Origin: Fibrobacter sp.
GTDB lineage: Bacteria; Fibrobacterota; Fibrobacteria; Fibrobacterales; Fibrobacteraceae
Length of the DNA stretch: 53,213 nt
Assembly (NCBI GenBank): GCA_012511955.1
Contig: JAAZFC010000072.1
Coordinates: 1 to 53,213 of the forward strand
Direction of reading: 5' to 3'
Below the pieces are notes generated by a model that had not been told where the DNA came from, searched no databases, and saw only the letters and a program-made list of their open reading frames with translations. Position 1 is the stretch's first letter; each line of letters opens with the position of its first letter. Position numbers and translations under genes: made by a program. Below are positions 25,846 to 37,652 of the stretch, one piece after another.

Positions 25846-26723
25846 TGTCGAAGTTTGGTAAAGTAGCACTATTTTTGGGTTTTTTTTGGTTGTTAGTGTG
25901 TGTAACCATAATAGCTATGTCTTTAGCTTCTTTTATTAGTCCAGAACCTTATGCAGACTCTTCTCCTTTAGGATTGGTAAAAATAGAGGGACCGATTTAC
26001 GATGGCAGGCCTGCTATCAAAGAGTTAAAAAAACTGGCTAAGAGCAAAAATATTAAAGGCATAGTTTTGCGAGTGGAATCTCCAGGTGGTGCAGTAGGTG
26101 CTGCTCAGGAGATATATGCACAATTGGAGCATTTTCGAACAGATAGCTTCCCTGTGGTAGTAAGCTTTGGCAATGTAGCTGCTTCGGGGGGATATTATGC
26201 AGCCCTTCCAGCTGAAATGATTTTTGCAAATCCTGGCACCTTGACTGGCTCCATTGGAGTAATTACTCAGTTTATGCATGGGGAAAGATTATTGGATAAA
26301 ATTGGCGTGGCGGCCACCACGGTTAAAAGTGGTGATTTAAAGGATGCGGGTAGCCCTTATCGCGCACCCCAAGAACACGAAATTGAATATTTCAAAGAAG
26401 TTATAGACGATACCCATGAACAATTCGTTGAACATGTAGCTCAGTGGCGTAAAATTGACTTAGATTCCTTGCGGAAAATTGCCGATGGACGAGTTATGAC
26501 CGGGCGCATGGCAGTGGATTATGGGCTTATTGATACACTAGGCACCATGAGTGATGCAGTAAAATGGCTTAGTGATCGTTGCGGTTTAGATGAGGTTCCT
26601 TTTACTTTGCGCACCATGAAAGCACCTAAACCATTTGTAAAAGAACTTATAGAGGGTATTGAAGGTTCTTTGCCGCAAAATATTAGTGGTAATTTAAAGA
26701 TTCTTTGGCAATCTTTTTTATAA
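25845..26723 (+). CDS. sppA: Signal peptide peptidase SppA (short, 36K-type)
   Basis: The product has 292 residues from the ATG that overlaps the upstream TAA; an earlier in-frame start lies inside the LysM gene. One N-terminal membrane segment (about 5-28) precedes a ClpP-like serine protease domain. The dyad residues are visible: nucleophile Ser in NVAASGGYYAAL and the general-base Lys in VKSGDLKDAGSPY. Others are VLRVESPGGAVGAAQEIY and LTGSIGVI. It degrades leftover signal peptides in the membrane. It lies just upstream of PorU, which processes exported proteins; that link is by position only. Confidence 0.92.
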   Translation: MSKFGKVALFLGFFWLLVCVTIIAMSLASFISPEPYADSSPLGLVKIEGPIYDGRPAIKELKKLAKSKNIKGIVLRVESPGGAVGAAQEIYAQLEHFRTDSFPVVVSFGNVAASGGYYAALPAEMIFANPGTLTGSIGVITQFMHGERLLDKIGVAATTVKSGDLKDAGSPYRAPQEHEIEYFKEVIDDTHEQFVEHVAQWRKIDLDSLRKIADGRVMTGRMAVDYGLIDTLGTMSDAVKWLSDRCGLDEVPFTLRTMKAPKPFVKELIEGIEGSLPQNISGNLKILWQSFL

Positions 26724-26732
26724 ATTGTACCC

Positions 26733-29700
26733 ATGTCATTGCTGTCTCCTACGAGTATTCCAAATTTGCTGATTTGGGCATTGTTTTTATTTAATTACAG
26801 TTTTAGTGCTGTGGTTGGGGATAATGAAAATAAGTGGTTTTGGAAAGACTCGCTGGTTTGGCAAAAACAAGAGTGTCAGGGCGAGTATTATTGGACTACA
26901 ACAGGAGGGCAGGTTAGTGGCAGCCTAGGCGATTATGCCATTCCTATAAAAACTTGGACTTTAGCTCTAGCTCCAGGAAAAACCCTGCCCCAAGTAAAAG
27001 TTTCCAATCATAAAACAGCTGTGGTGCATAGCGTGGCACGGGTGGGGCAATGCGATCAGGTACATTACGATGCAAAGTCGCAACCCCATGCTTTTACAGG
27101 GGGCTTTTCTGAAGCCTATGTGCGCGATGGTATGCGCCTCATAGATTATAGTTTGCCCTTGATTTATAAGCAGGGTGCGGTTTGGGTGCAACGCTTGAAT
27201 TACAGTGTAGAAGTATTTTATGGTGGTTCAGATGTTGCATACAGTAAAACCAAACCTGGGCAGCGTATTTTGTTTAAAGTAGATAATCCTTTGGCTGCGC
27301 AGAAATTTGGAATTAGCAAAAAACAGAGATATTTAAAAAAATCTAAAATTGACAATTTTAAAAATTATAGTTTAGTCGCTAGCATTACTATTGGTGATAG
27401 AGATCACGCTGATTTTAAAGAAGATGGCATTTATGGAGTTAGTTGGGATGATTTAAATTCTGCACTAAAAGGTAGTAGTCAAAGCGATGCTTTGCTGGGA
27501 TTATCGGTGAAAAGAATGGCTTTGCTTTCGGCTTCTGCGGATACTATGCCCCAGGTTTGCCATAATTCCACAGCGAGGTGGGGAGGTTTATATGAGATTC
27601 CCATAGAAGTCTTAGATAAGAACGGCAATGGGATATGGGATCGAGGGGATAGTATAATATTTTTTGCTACCGGAACCAGTATTTGGAAAGCTACGGGCGA
27701 TGCAGACTTTCCTTATATGTTCTCCGCTTCTCCTTATTCATTTACTCGAAATCTTTACTTAGCCGTTGCTCCCCATGCTGCAAATCGAGGTTGGGAACAG
27801 TTAAAAATGCTAGATGGAGGGGTGAAAACTGAAGTCTTGTATAGGCCCGTAAGAGCGGAAAAAGATTTACTGCTACGAGATAATTATTTTGGAAAATTAC
27901 ATTCAGGCTGGGAGGAAGATTCTGGCATGGAATGGTTTTGGTTTTGGACAGATACAAGGCTAAGTGATTATAGTTTTAGTTCAAGAGAGCTACAAATGCC
28001 TCAAACAGCTACTTTGCCGGCCTTGCAAAGTGATTTACCTAGTGTAGTGGGGTTAACCATATTTCCTCATCGTTCGGGGGTTGTAAGCACAGATGAACAA
28101 AGCCCGTCGTCGCTTTCTGCTGCTCCTCTGCATGAGCGTTTTGCCAACACCACTTTAAGCTTAAATATCAATGGCAAAGAAGCTAAAGATATGGACAAAC
28201 GCTTAGAGCATTCTTTTGTGTTTAGCACAAATAATTTAAATGAGACAAACAATGAGTACAGCATAACCATTCATAAAAATGGTAGGCAGCAAGACCGTTT
28301 TGATGGTTATACGGTGATTTATCCGTGGCGACCATTTTGGAGCGATTCTACTGCTTGGGTTTTACCAGGGAATAAGCAGGGGAAACTTGCAATTCCTATT
28401 AAAAATGCTTCGGCAAATTTACGAGCATTGCGCATTGAAAATGAAAAAGTCACGGGTTTTTTTAATCTTGAAAATGGTGTACTTAAAGACAGTGTAAGCG
28501 CTGATACAGATACGCGTTGGTTTTTATACAATGTCCATGGAAGTAAAAAATCCCCTGCAACTATTGCCGCTTATGAAAAGAATTTTCCTGAAGTCTTGAA
28601 TGTTTTTAATTTGCCTAATGATGCTGATTATATCTTAATAAGTCCTCAAGAATTTACAGAGGGAGCCATAGAGTTGAAAAAATATCGAGAAAGTTCTCAG
28701 GTTCGCAATCCTTTACGCACTGAGGTGGTACGCTTAGAAGATATTAGCGCATATTTTGGGCGCGGAGTAAAAAATCCAGTGGGCATAAGAAACTTTTTAC
28801 GCTATGCTTATGAAAATCTGCCCTCTTTGCGTTTTGCTAGCATGGTGGGGAATGGGCATACTGATTTTCGCCGTTTGCGCGGCAGTAGTCCCGAAAATTG
28901 GGTGCCAACTTATGAACTAGAAGATATGGGGGGCGATGATTATTATACTGCTCTAGATTCTGGAGAGGCAGTTTTTAGAGGTTTTTACGATCACGATATT
29001 TTCGTAGGTAGAATTCCAGCGACTAACCAGCGGGATTTACTTAACTACATAAATAAGGTGCGAGATTATGAATCCACTCAAAATGGAGACTTTTCTGCAT
29101 GGCGTAACACCATATTATTAGCAGCAGATGATATGGCCTATGGCGATGGTATAGATCCAACGCGACATACATATAGATTTGAAGAACTACATAAAAGTAT
29201 AGATAGTATGGCTTTTAATAGGGATTTTCAACTAGATATAAATAAACTTTATCTTATGGCATACCCTACCAATGCGGTGGGGCAAAAACCAGATGCAGCT
29301 AGGGATTTATTGGATTTAATTAGCCAAGGAGTTTTACTTACTTTTTATTCCGGGCATGGTTCTCCTACAGCTTGGGCTGATGAAGGCTTGTTAGCCCCTC
29401 AAAGCATAACGGGGATAAATAATCGTGGTAGAACCACTATCTTAGGTTCTTTTGCTTGTACAGTGGGGCGTTTTGACGCTCCTACAATCATAAGTTTGTC
29501 TCAATCTTTCATTACCCATGCCCATCATGGTGCTATTGCGTCCATTGGGGCCATGCGGGAGTCTTTTCCTACTCCCAACAATACTTTAGCTCGTAGAGTT
29601 ACTGAAAATATTATGATTCACGGTGCACCCACCATAGGCGATGCGTTTTTTCGGGCTAAATGGATTGGTCTTGGGCAAAATGTTTCTGATTTTGAGCGTT

Positions 29701-30821
29701 ACAATTCTGAAAAATATGTGCTATTAGGAGAACCTGTTTTGCAGATGCCTGCGCCCAGCTTAAAACTGAGCTTTGATCAAGAAATCACAAAACTACAAGC
29801 TTTAGAAAAAGTTAAGATCTCGGGTTCAGTTAAAGGAATAAACGATGGTTTTGCTTTTTTACAAGTGCGTGAAGGTGCTAAAATGCGTAATTTAACTCAG
29901 CAAATTGGAGATTCATTGATTAGTGAAGAAGTTCTTTACCAAGGTAATGTGATTCATTCCGAAAAAATCACTTTAAATAACGGTGTTTTTAAGTCTGAAT
30001 TTATAACTCCTCGTAAAATTGCATTTGGCGACACCAATGCAGAAGTTCGTGTGTGGGCTTGGTCAAACGATGGCAAAATGGGGCGTACTTCCATGCATTC
30101 TATTCACATTGATGGAACATCTTCTTATGCGGATTCTATTTCGGATCATACCCCTCCAGAAATTATTTTTAGACCGTGTGGACAGCCAGATTCTGTGGCT
30201 AGAGCTTATACTCCAGGGCAAAAAGTACATTTGCGCATTCCCGCATGTGTAGATGTGGTGATTACTGACTCCACGGGTATAGATTTGCGGGAAGAAGCTG
30301 ACGAAGGCTTGACTTTTGAAGTGGTGGGGCATAAAAACCCTTGGCATCCTTATCCTTTTTTAGAACAAAGTGGCAGGCGCATTGTGGCGCGCATGAGTTT
30401 TAGTGAGAGTTGGGAACCAGGGGAATATGCTTTTAAAGTTCGCAGTCAAGATGTACTAGGAAACGCTGCTACTAAAACATTGGATTTGGAGTTAGATGCA
30501 GAGTTTAGCAGTGTTATACAAGATGTATTTAATGCACCTAATCCCATGGGGAAAAAAGGTACTATTTTTTACTTTAATAATCTCGCTCCCGAAGCTAACA
30601 TGGAAGTTAATATCCAAATATTTGATATTCATGGAAAATTAGTGAAAGTTTTGCGTAGAGTTAAATCAGGTGTTAGCCACTGGGATGGTCGAGACAATTT
30701 TAATAGATTATTAGCCAATGGTTTGTATTACTATGTGGTTACTGGGGTAATATTTCCCCAAGGTGTTGGTGATAAAAAACAAGTGTTTCGCAAAAAACAA
30801 AAACTTTTGATTTCGAGGTAG
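26733..30821 (+). CDS. porU: T9SS sortase PorU-like C25 (gingipain) peptidase
   Basis: The product has 1362 residues, the length of PorU. It has a signal peptide, a propeptide region, and a C25 peptidase domain at about 760-980. The expected catalytic His is in TFYSGHGSPTAW and Cys in LGSFACTVGRFDAP. Domain landmarks include DIFVGRIPATNQRDLLNYI and TILLAADDMAYGDG. A FlgD-like/T9SS module closes it (VNIQIFDIHGKLVKVLRR, WDGRDNFNRLLANGLYYY). PorU removes the C-terminal sorting domain of cargo and attaches lipopolysaccharide. It works with PorV, for which a candidate is at 5.6-7.1 kb. The gene ends in TAG with the next ATG two bases on. Confidence 0.85.
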   Translation: MSLLSPTSIPNLLIWALFLFNYSFSAVVGDNENKWFWKDSLVWQKQECQGEYYWTTTGGQVSGSLGDYAIPIKTWTLALAPGKTLPQVKVSNHKTAVVHSVARVGQCDQVHYDAKSQPHAFTGGFSEAYVRDGMRLIDYSLPLIYKQGAVWVQRLNYSVEVFYGGSDVAYSKTKPGQRILFKVDNPLAAQKFGISKKQRYLKKSKIDNFKNYSLVASITIGDRDHADFKEDGIYGVSWDDLNSALKGSSQSDALLGLSVKRMALLSASADTMPQVCHNSTARWGGLYEIPIEVLDKNGNGIWDRGDSIIFFATGTSIWKATGDADFPYMFSASPYSFTRNLYLAVAPHAANRGWEQLKMLDGGVKTEVLYRPVRAEKDLLLRDNYFGKLHSGWEEDSGMEWFWFWTDTRLSDYSFSSRELQMPQTATLPALQSDLPSVVGLTIFPHRSGVVSTDEQSPSSLSAAPLHERFANTTLSLNINGKEAKDMDKRLEHSFVFSTNNLNETNNEYSITIHKNGRQQDRFDGYTVIYPWRPFWSDSTAWVLPGNKQGKLAIPIKNASANLRALRIENEKVTGFFNLENGVLKDSVSADTDTRWFLYNVHGSKKSPATIAAYEKNFPEVLNVFNLPNDADYILISPQEFTEGAIELKKYRESSQVRNPLRTEVVRLEDISAYFGRGVKNPVGIRNFLRYAYENLPSLRFASMVGNGHTDFRRLRGSSPENWVPTYELEDMGGDDYYTALDSGEAVFRGFYDHDIFVGRIPATNQRDLLNYINKVRDYESTQNGDFSAWRNTILLAADDMAYGDGIDPTRHTYRFEELHKSIDSMAFNRDFQLDINKLYLMAYPTNAVGQKPDAARDLLDLISQGVLLTFYSGHGSPTAWADEGLLAPQSITGINNRGRTTILGSFACTVGRFDAPTIISLSQSFITHAHHGAIASIGAMRESFPTPNNTLARRVTENIMIHGAPTIGDAFFRAKWIGLGQNVSDFERYNSEKYVLLGEPVLQMPAPSLKLSFDQEITKLQALEKVKISGSVKGINDGFAFLQVREGAKMRNLTQQIGDSLISEEVLYQGNVIHSEKITLNNGVFKSEFITPRKIAFGDTNAEVRVWAWSNDGKMGRTSMHSIHIDGTSSYADSISDHTPPEIIFRPCGQPDSVARAYTPGQKVHLRIPACVDVVITDSTGIDLREEADEGLTFEVVGHKNPWHPYPFLEQSGRRIVARMSFSESWEPGEYAFKVRSQDVLGNAATKTLDLELDAEFSSVIQDVFNAPNPMGKKGTIFYFNNLAPEANMEVNIQIFDIHGKLVKVLRRVKSGVSHWDGRDNFNRLLANGLYYYVVTGVIFPQGVGDKKQVFRKKQKLLISR

Positions 30822-30822
30822 T

Positions 30823-32626
<1,804 letters not shown>

Positions 32627-32646
32627 GATGAATATAGTTTAGAATT

Positions 32647-32677
32647 AAGCTGCGCTTTTAGGCGCAGCTTTTTTATT
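32647..32677 (+). terminator. Rho-independent terminator after mdh
   Basis: AAGCTGCGC (32647-32655) pairs perfectly with GCGCAGCTT (32662-32670) around a six-base loop, followed by TTTTA. It ends the 18.4-32.6 kb operon on the plus strand. Confidence 0.92.
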
Positions 32678-34625
32678 TCCTATGAACTCTGTAGTTAGGA
32701 AGATCTATGTAAAAAGTACTTCCTAAATTTAAGCCTTTAGATTCAGCCCATATACTGCCTCCATGATTTTCCACAATTCTTTTGGCTAAAGCTAAGCCTA
32801 AACCAGTACCCTCAGAGTCTTTGTCCAATTTGTGAAAAATAGTGAATATGTTTTGAAGATTGTAGTCTTGAAGTCCTATGCCATTGTCGCTTATGGCGCA
32901 AATTAATTTGCCATCTTGTGTTTTGGCAGTACAAACAATGCGCGGCTTAATTTCATTATTTCTGTATTTAATAGCGTTTTCTATTAAGTTCTGAAATAAT
33001 TCTAAAATTCTAGCCTCGTCCACATAGACTTCAATGCCTTGGGTTTTGTTTATTATCTCAACCCCATTTTGTTTTATACTCATGGCAAGCATTTCACAAG
33101 TGTCTTGAATAATATCATGTAATTTCATCCATTTATTTGCACTTTTGATAGTGCCAGTACGCGAAAGTTGCAGTAAGTCATTTAACATATTACCCATCTT
33201 GAGGGCAGCATTATCAACTCGTTGCAAATAGTTACTGATCTCATCGAATTCTTTGTTTTGTAATTCCTCTTGGGCCATATCCAAAAAGCCTCTTATGGTT
33301 ATGAGTGGGCTTTTTAAATCGTGAGAAACCGTGTAAGTGAACTTCTCCATTTCTTCATTACGGTTTTTAAGTTCTTGGTAAAGGACTTGTTTTTGTTTTT
33401 CTGCGTTGCGAATGGTGCTAATATCTCTGATGAAAATTAAATAATTGGGGTCATAGTACACTGTTTTTGCCTCAAAATGATGCATGTTCTGTTGTAAGTT
33501 TTGGGAGAAAATGAAAGTTGCGTGTTGTTTCAACTTACTGGTTTGCATGGCATTTTGTATTAAATTTACCACTTCACGGTCATAGAACTTTGTAAATGGA
33601 TGTCCGGTGATGTTTTCAAAATCCAAGTGTTTAATTTTCGAGTTGTCTCGATAATCTATGATTATTCCATCTTTGTTTAGCATTAACAAAACATCGGGAT
33701 TGGAGTCAATAAAAATCTTATTGCGCTGTTCAAAATCTTTGCGTATGCTCCACTGTAAGCGAGAGTCAGATATACTGCGTGAAATAAGTAGGCTAATAAA
33801 AATTAGCGCTGATATGCCCAAATGAATATCAGCAACGGTTCCGTATTCATTAATTAAAACTGAAGGGTGAATTTTATTGTAGGTAAATATGCTGATTATT
33901 GTCAATAAGTTAAAGGTCAACACATGTCCGATTCCAGAGGTGGAAGAAACCAAGGCTAAAATTAGAGCATAAAACCACCAGCGATCTTGGGGATAAATTA
34001 AAAACACACCACTTAAACAAACCACACCTAAGAAAAATAAGGTCAAGGGCTGAAAAGTGCTGAAAAACAGCTGTTTTTCATTGCTTTTATAGTATATCAA
34101 TAAAGGCAAGCTTAGGGCTATTATGGAGATAGCATCTCGAGAAAGTTTAAAACGCACATCTAAAAACAAGTCAAAACTGATTTTTGACAAATAAAAGTGT
34201 TGGATAAGTTCAAAAAATAAAGCACTTAAAATCAGAGGAATGACAATTCCCACCATTAAAAAAGTGCTTAAAGCAGCAGTGTTGCGCTTATCAGTTTTTG
34301 ATTTGAATAGTAATTTTATTAAAAGCCAAGAAATAATTAATGTTATGGTCTCAGGTATGGCATGCAAAAACCAAGTTGCTGTCCAAGAAGAACTGATAAT
34401 AGTTGGCCAAATTATTTTATTTATGAAAAAAACAGGAATAAGCCATGCTCCCCAACGATGCAGTAACAGAAAGCCAATGCTTAAAGGAATATTCCAATGG
34501 AAAAGTTTAGGCTCAAAAAAGTAATTGATATAAATTTGATGCCCTAAAAGCATTAGTAGGGTGACAAATAAGACTTTAAGCCAGAAGTTTTTTGAAGTCA
34601 ATTTATTCATTGTTTTAATTATCAT
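32673..34625 (-). CDS. MASE1-type membrane sensor histidine kinase with PAS domain
   Basis: The product has 650 residues. The N-terminal about 300 residues form seven or eight membrane helices of the MASE1 kind (WLLIKLLF, FLMVGIVIPLILSAL and SSTSGIGHVLTFNLL-type stretches). A PAS domain follows at about 315-415 (FIDSNPDVLLMLNKDGIIID). The HisKA domain has the phospho-acceptor His in TVSHDLKSPLITIRGFLDM, and the HATPase domain has the N box LIENAIKY, SDNGIG and GTGLGLALAKRIVENHGG. The start is uncertain (ATG at 34625 or five codons on). It is divergent from a CheY-like gene and may phosphorylate that regulator. Confidence 0.85.
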   Translation of the reverse strand: MIIKTMNKLTSKNFWLKVLFVTLLMLLGHQIYINYFFEPKLFHWNIPLSIGFLLLHRWGAWLIPVFFINKIIWPTIISSSWTATWFLHAIPETITLIISWLLIKLLFKSKTDKRNTAALSTFLMVGIVIPLILSALFFELIQHFYLSKISFDLFLDVRFKLSRDAISIIALSLPLLIYYKSNEKQLFFSTFQPLTLFFLGVVCLSGVFLIYPQDRWWFYALILALVSSTSGIGHVLTFNLLTIISIFTYNKIHPSVLINEYGTVADIHLGISALIFISLLISRSISDSRLQWSIRKDFEQRNKIFIDSNPDVLLMLNKDGIIIDYRDNSKIKHLDFENITGHPFTKFYDREVVNLIQNAMQTSKLKQHATFIFSQNLQQNMHHFEAKTVYYDPNYLIFIRDISTIRNAEKQKQVLYQELKNRNEEMEKFTYTVSHDLKSPLITIRGFLDMAQEELQNKEFDEISNYLQRVDNAALKMGNMLNDLLQLSRTGTIKSANKWMKLHDIIQDTCEMLAMSIKQNGVEIINKTQGIEVYVDEARILELFQNLIENAIKYRNNEIKPRIVCTAKTQDGKLICAISDNGIGLQDYNLQNIFTIFHKLDKDSEGTGLGLALAKRIVENHGGSIWAESKGLNLGSTFYIDLPNYRVHRK

Positions 34626-34691
34626 AAAAAAAAGTTAAGAAAATAATTTTTTAAAGTTGATTTGATAAAAAAAAATGGATGTAAATTAAGT

Positions 34692-35072
34692 ATGAAAATA
34701 TTGATAGTTGATGATGCAGTGGCAGTAAGACGCCAAGTATTTCGAGTGTTGGATGAAATGGGTTTTAAAAGCATATTGGAGGCTGGAAGTGTTGCTGAAG
34801 CGTGGTCTATAATTGAAAGAAATAGAGGAGAAGAAATTAAATTAATTTTTTCGGATTGGCACATGCCTGGAGAAACAGGTTTAGATTTATTAAAGAAAAT
34901 CCGCTCTCATCCAAAATTTAACAAAATACCTTTTATCATGCTGACCACAGAACAAGAAAAAAGTAAAATAATCGAAGCAGCACATTTCGGTTTGCAAGGG
35001 TATTAGTTTAAACCAGTAAATAAAATTACCATAAAGCAGCGAATTACTTCTTTAGGATTATCTGCTGATTAG
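34692..35072 (+). CDS. CheY-like single-domain response regulator broken by in-frame TAG
   Basis: The product, if read through, has about 125 residues, the CheY length. It shows VDD (Asp7/Asp8), phospho-acceptor Asp55 in FSDWHMPG, and Thr in FIMLTTEQ. At codon 105 (35004-35006) TAG follows LQGY, and the next codons read FKPVNKITIKQR. The Lys-Pro here is the essential pair of all receivers, so the part before TAG cannot be active alone. A second TAG ends the frame at 35070-35072, six codons before the next kinase gene, in the same frame. It is either amber-readthrough, a recent nonsense mutation or a sequencing error. Confidence 0.75.
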
Positions 35073-35090
35073 TGCAGGCAAATAGGTTGT

Positions 35091-37634
35091 ATGAGCAATT
35101 TAAGCTTTAGGGTCTTTTGGCGTCTTTCGCTTTTTGGTGTTTTTGTTTGGGCTTTGGTAAGCTTAATTGTTTACAGTATAGTTGCCAGCACTGGACAAAG
35201 TTTAAACCATGAGCTAGGGTGGGGTTTTGCTCGCATAGAAGAAGATATAATAGCTGCAGATTTGCATCGAGCCCAAAGTTCTTTGGAGCAATATGTAGAG
35301 AATTTGGCAATAAAGCAAAAAGATTGGTCTTTTTGGGACGATGCGTGGAAGTATGTGGCCCAACCTAATGAAGAATTTGAAAACTCTAACATAGATGTTT
35401 TGGCTCTGGCGAATTTGCACATCAATTACATGGCTTTTTTTAATGTGAACCATGAGTTGGTAAAAGCTGCAGCTGCCGACCATCGCCTTAAAGATACAAC
35501 CGAATTTTCAGCATCTTTATTAACTAAACTAAAGCACACAAACTTATTGGCTACAGATAGCGACCAGGAGAGTTTTAAGCATGGTTTCGTGAACATCGAT
35601 GAAGGAATATGTGCTCTAGCCATCGCTCCAATTTTACCCACAGCGGGTTACGGGGAGTTTCGCGGCACATTGGTTTTTGCCAGCTTGCTAGATTCTTTGG
35701 ATATAGCAAAAATGAGTGCAAATACTCAAATAAAGATGTTTTTAAAAACAGCAAATCCAGATACTTGTACTCATAAATCCTTTGATATAGAAGTTTGTGT
35801 AAAAAATGATGAGCAAATCCGAGCAATATCGCATTTAAACGATATTTATGGAGATAAGACATTGGTTGTGGGCATAGACCATTTTAGAGAGATTTATAAG
35901 CAAAGTGTCAAAACCCTTGATAAAGTAGGCGAAGTTTTGAAAAAAACTAATAGGATGCTGTTGCTTTTTGCTACGATATTTTTCATTTTAGTTTTCATTT
36001 TTATGACTTTCATCTTGTATATGTTAGTGTTTAGGCGTTTAGAAAGAATGGTTATAGATGCGGAACTAGCGGGCGAAAAAGGAGAGTATGGTTTAAGGCT
36101 TGTGGATGTTTGCACCAGGGTTAGGGGTAAAGGGGACGAAATTCATCGTACAGCCAATGCCATCAATTTGATGTTAGATACCTTGCAAAGTACTTACGAA
36201 GATTTATGGCAAAAAGATGGTTCTTTGCGGTTGCTTTTTGATACGATTCCCGTGGGGCTATTAAGTTTGGATCATAATTTTAAGATAGAAGCTGAAATAT
36301 CTAACAAAGCTTTGAGTATTTTAGAAGAAAGGGTTGATTTGGCATATACCACCGAAGGTTTAAGTGAATTGCCCAAGTTCGAAGGGATAGTAGGGAAAAG
36401 CTTGCCTCAAGTTTTAAAAATGAATGCAGCTCAGCAGCAAAAATTAGAGCAGTTTTTAGAGGCTTTTTATTTAGAATTAATGAGCGAGTCCGATATGGAG
36501 GGCTTAAACCCTTTTCCCCAATGGAAGGTTTTACACGAAAACAATAAACACAAGTGGGTGAATATAAATTATCGCATTATAAGAGCAGATACTAAATATG
36601 GGCAGGAAACTAAGCGCATTTTGGTGATTCTTGAGGAAATTACCGAAAAAGTTGAGCAAGATCAAGAGTTATTGGCATTAAATTCCCAATTAAACTTTTT
36701 GCGGGTGTTTATAGAGGATTCTGGAGCTTTGCGACAGTTTATTGACGAAGCTCATGCGATTTCTAATGAACTAAAGCGCACTGAGTGGCTTTTTGATCTT
36801 AAAATGAATATAGAGTTAGAAGAAATTTCTCAGTTGTTTAGGATAGTACATACGCTGCATGGTTCAGCTACGGCTATGGGCTTAGATTCTGTAGCTCAAG
36901 CTGCTTTTCATTTGGAGTCTCACTTAGCATATATACGCGGTAAAGCTTTAAAGCAAATCCCCTCCACTGTCGGACTTTCTTCCAAAGGGATAAACGAATG
37001 GGTGCAGCAATTAGATTTAGCCCTAGCTCAAGCTGAGAAAGTTTTAAATGAGTATTTGCGCGAAGACACCATGGACACTAAAGTGAATATTAATCAAGCA
37101 TGGTCGCGTTTGGTGAGAGCTACGCCTAAAATAGCTGAAAGCCAAGATAAATTAGCACACTTACAAATAACTGGCGGTGATATTTTTCTGGATTCGGAGT
37201 TTTCTAATGATTTAGCAGCAATTTTAAGCCATTTACTGCGCAACGCTTTGGCCCATGGTATTGAATTACCTGAAGAAAGGTTGCGTCTTGGTAAATCCAT
37301 GGAATGTACTATAAGTTTAAGTTTGGAGTTAAAAGATAATTACTTTGTTTTAGATTTTGCAGACGATGGACGGGGCATAGATGTAGAAAAAGTTTTGCAA
37401 AAAGCTGAGGCGTTGGGGTTGGATCTTTCCCAAGATTCAAATGAAATGCAAAGGGCTTTAGAAGCTATTTGTCATTCTGGATTTAGCACTAACGAATACG
37501 CTGATAACATTTCAGGGCGCGGTGTAGGCTTAGATTCAGTGAAAAAGCAAGTAGAATACATGGGTGGCACTTTGAGCATAAATACCGTGATAGGCGAAGG
37601 CACAAGTTTTATTTTAAAAATCCCTTTGCCATAA
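35091..37634 (+). CDS. CHASE4-sensor, HPt and CheA-like ATPase histidine kinase
   Basis: The product has 847 residues. Two membrane segments (about 9-31 and 288-313) bracket a periplasmic CHASE4-like sensor (about 35-270, with IKQKDWSFWDDAWKYV). A HAMP-like linker and a PAS domain (about 380-520) follow. An HPt domain has candidate His587 in FRIVHTLHGSATAMGL. The C-terminal domain is a CheA-type HATPase (LLRNALAHGIELPEERL, DFADDGRGID, GRGVGLDSVKKQVEYMGG). The P2 and CheW-coupling domains of CheA are missing, so it is not wired to receptors but senses directly. The CheY-like regulator just upstream is the natural phospho-acceptor. Confidence 0.8.
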   Translation: MSNLSFRVFWRLSLFGVFVWALVSLIVYSIVASTGQSLNHELGWGFARIEEDIIAADLHRAQSSLEQYVENLAIKQKDWSFWDDAWKYVAQPNEEFENSNIDVLALANLHINYMAFFNVNHELVKAAAADHRLKDTTEFSASLLTKLKHTNLLATDSDQESFKHGFVNIDEGICALAIAPILPTAGYGEFRGTLVFASLLDSLDIAKMSANTQIKMFLKTANPDTCTHKSFDIEVCVKNDEQIRAISHLNDIYGDKTLVVGIDHFREIYKQSVKTLDKVGEVLKKTNRMLLLFATIFFILVFIFMTFILYMLVFRRLERMVIDAELAGEKGEYGLRLVDVCTRVRGKGDEIHRTANAINLMLDTLQSTYEDLWQKDGSLRLLFDTIPVGLLSLDHNFKIEAEISNKALSILEERVDLAYTTEGLSELPKFEGIVGKSLPQVLKMNAAQQQKLEQFLEAFYLELMSESDMEGLNPFPQWKVLHENNKHKWVNINYRIIRADTKYGQETKRILVILEEITEKVEQDQELLALNSQLNFLRVFIEDSGALRQFIDEAHAISNELKRTEWLFDLKMNIELEEISQLFRIVHTLHGSATAMGLDSVAQAAFHLESHLAYIRGKALKQIPSTVGLSSKGINEWVQQLDLALAQAEKVLNEYLREDTMDTKVNINQAWSRLVRATPKIAESQDKLAHLQITGGDIFLDSEFSNDLAAILSHLLRNALAHGIELPEERLRLGKSMECTISLSLELKDNYFVLDFADDGRGIDVEKVLQKAEALGLDLSQDSNEMQRALEAICHSGFSTNEYADNISGRGVGLDSVKKQVEYMGGTLSINTVIGEGTSFILKIPLP

Positions 37635-37652
37635 ATTTTATAGATTAAAGTT

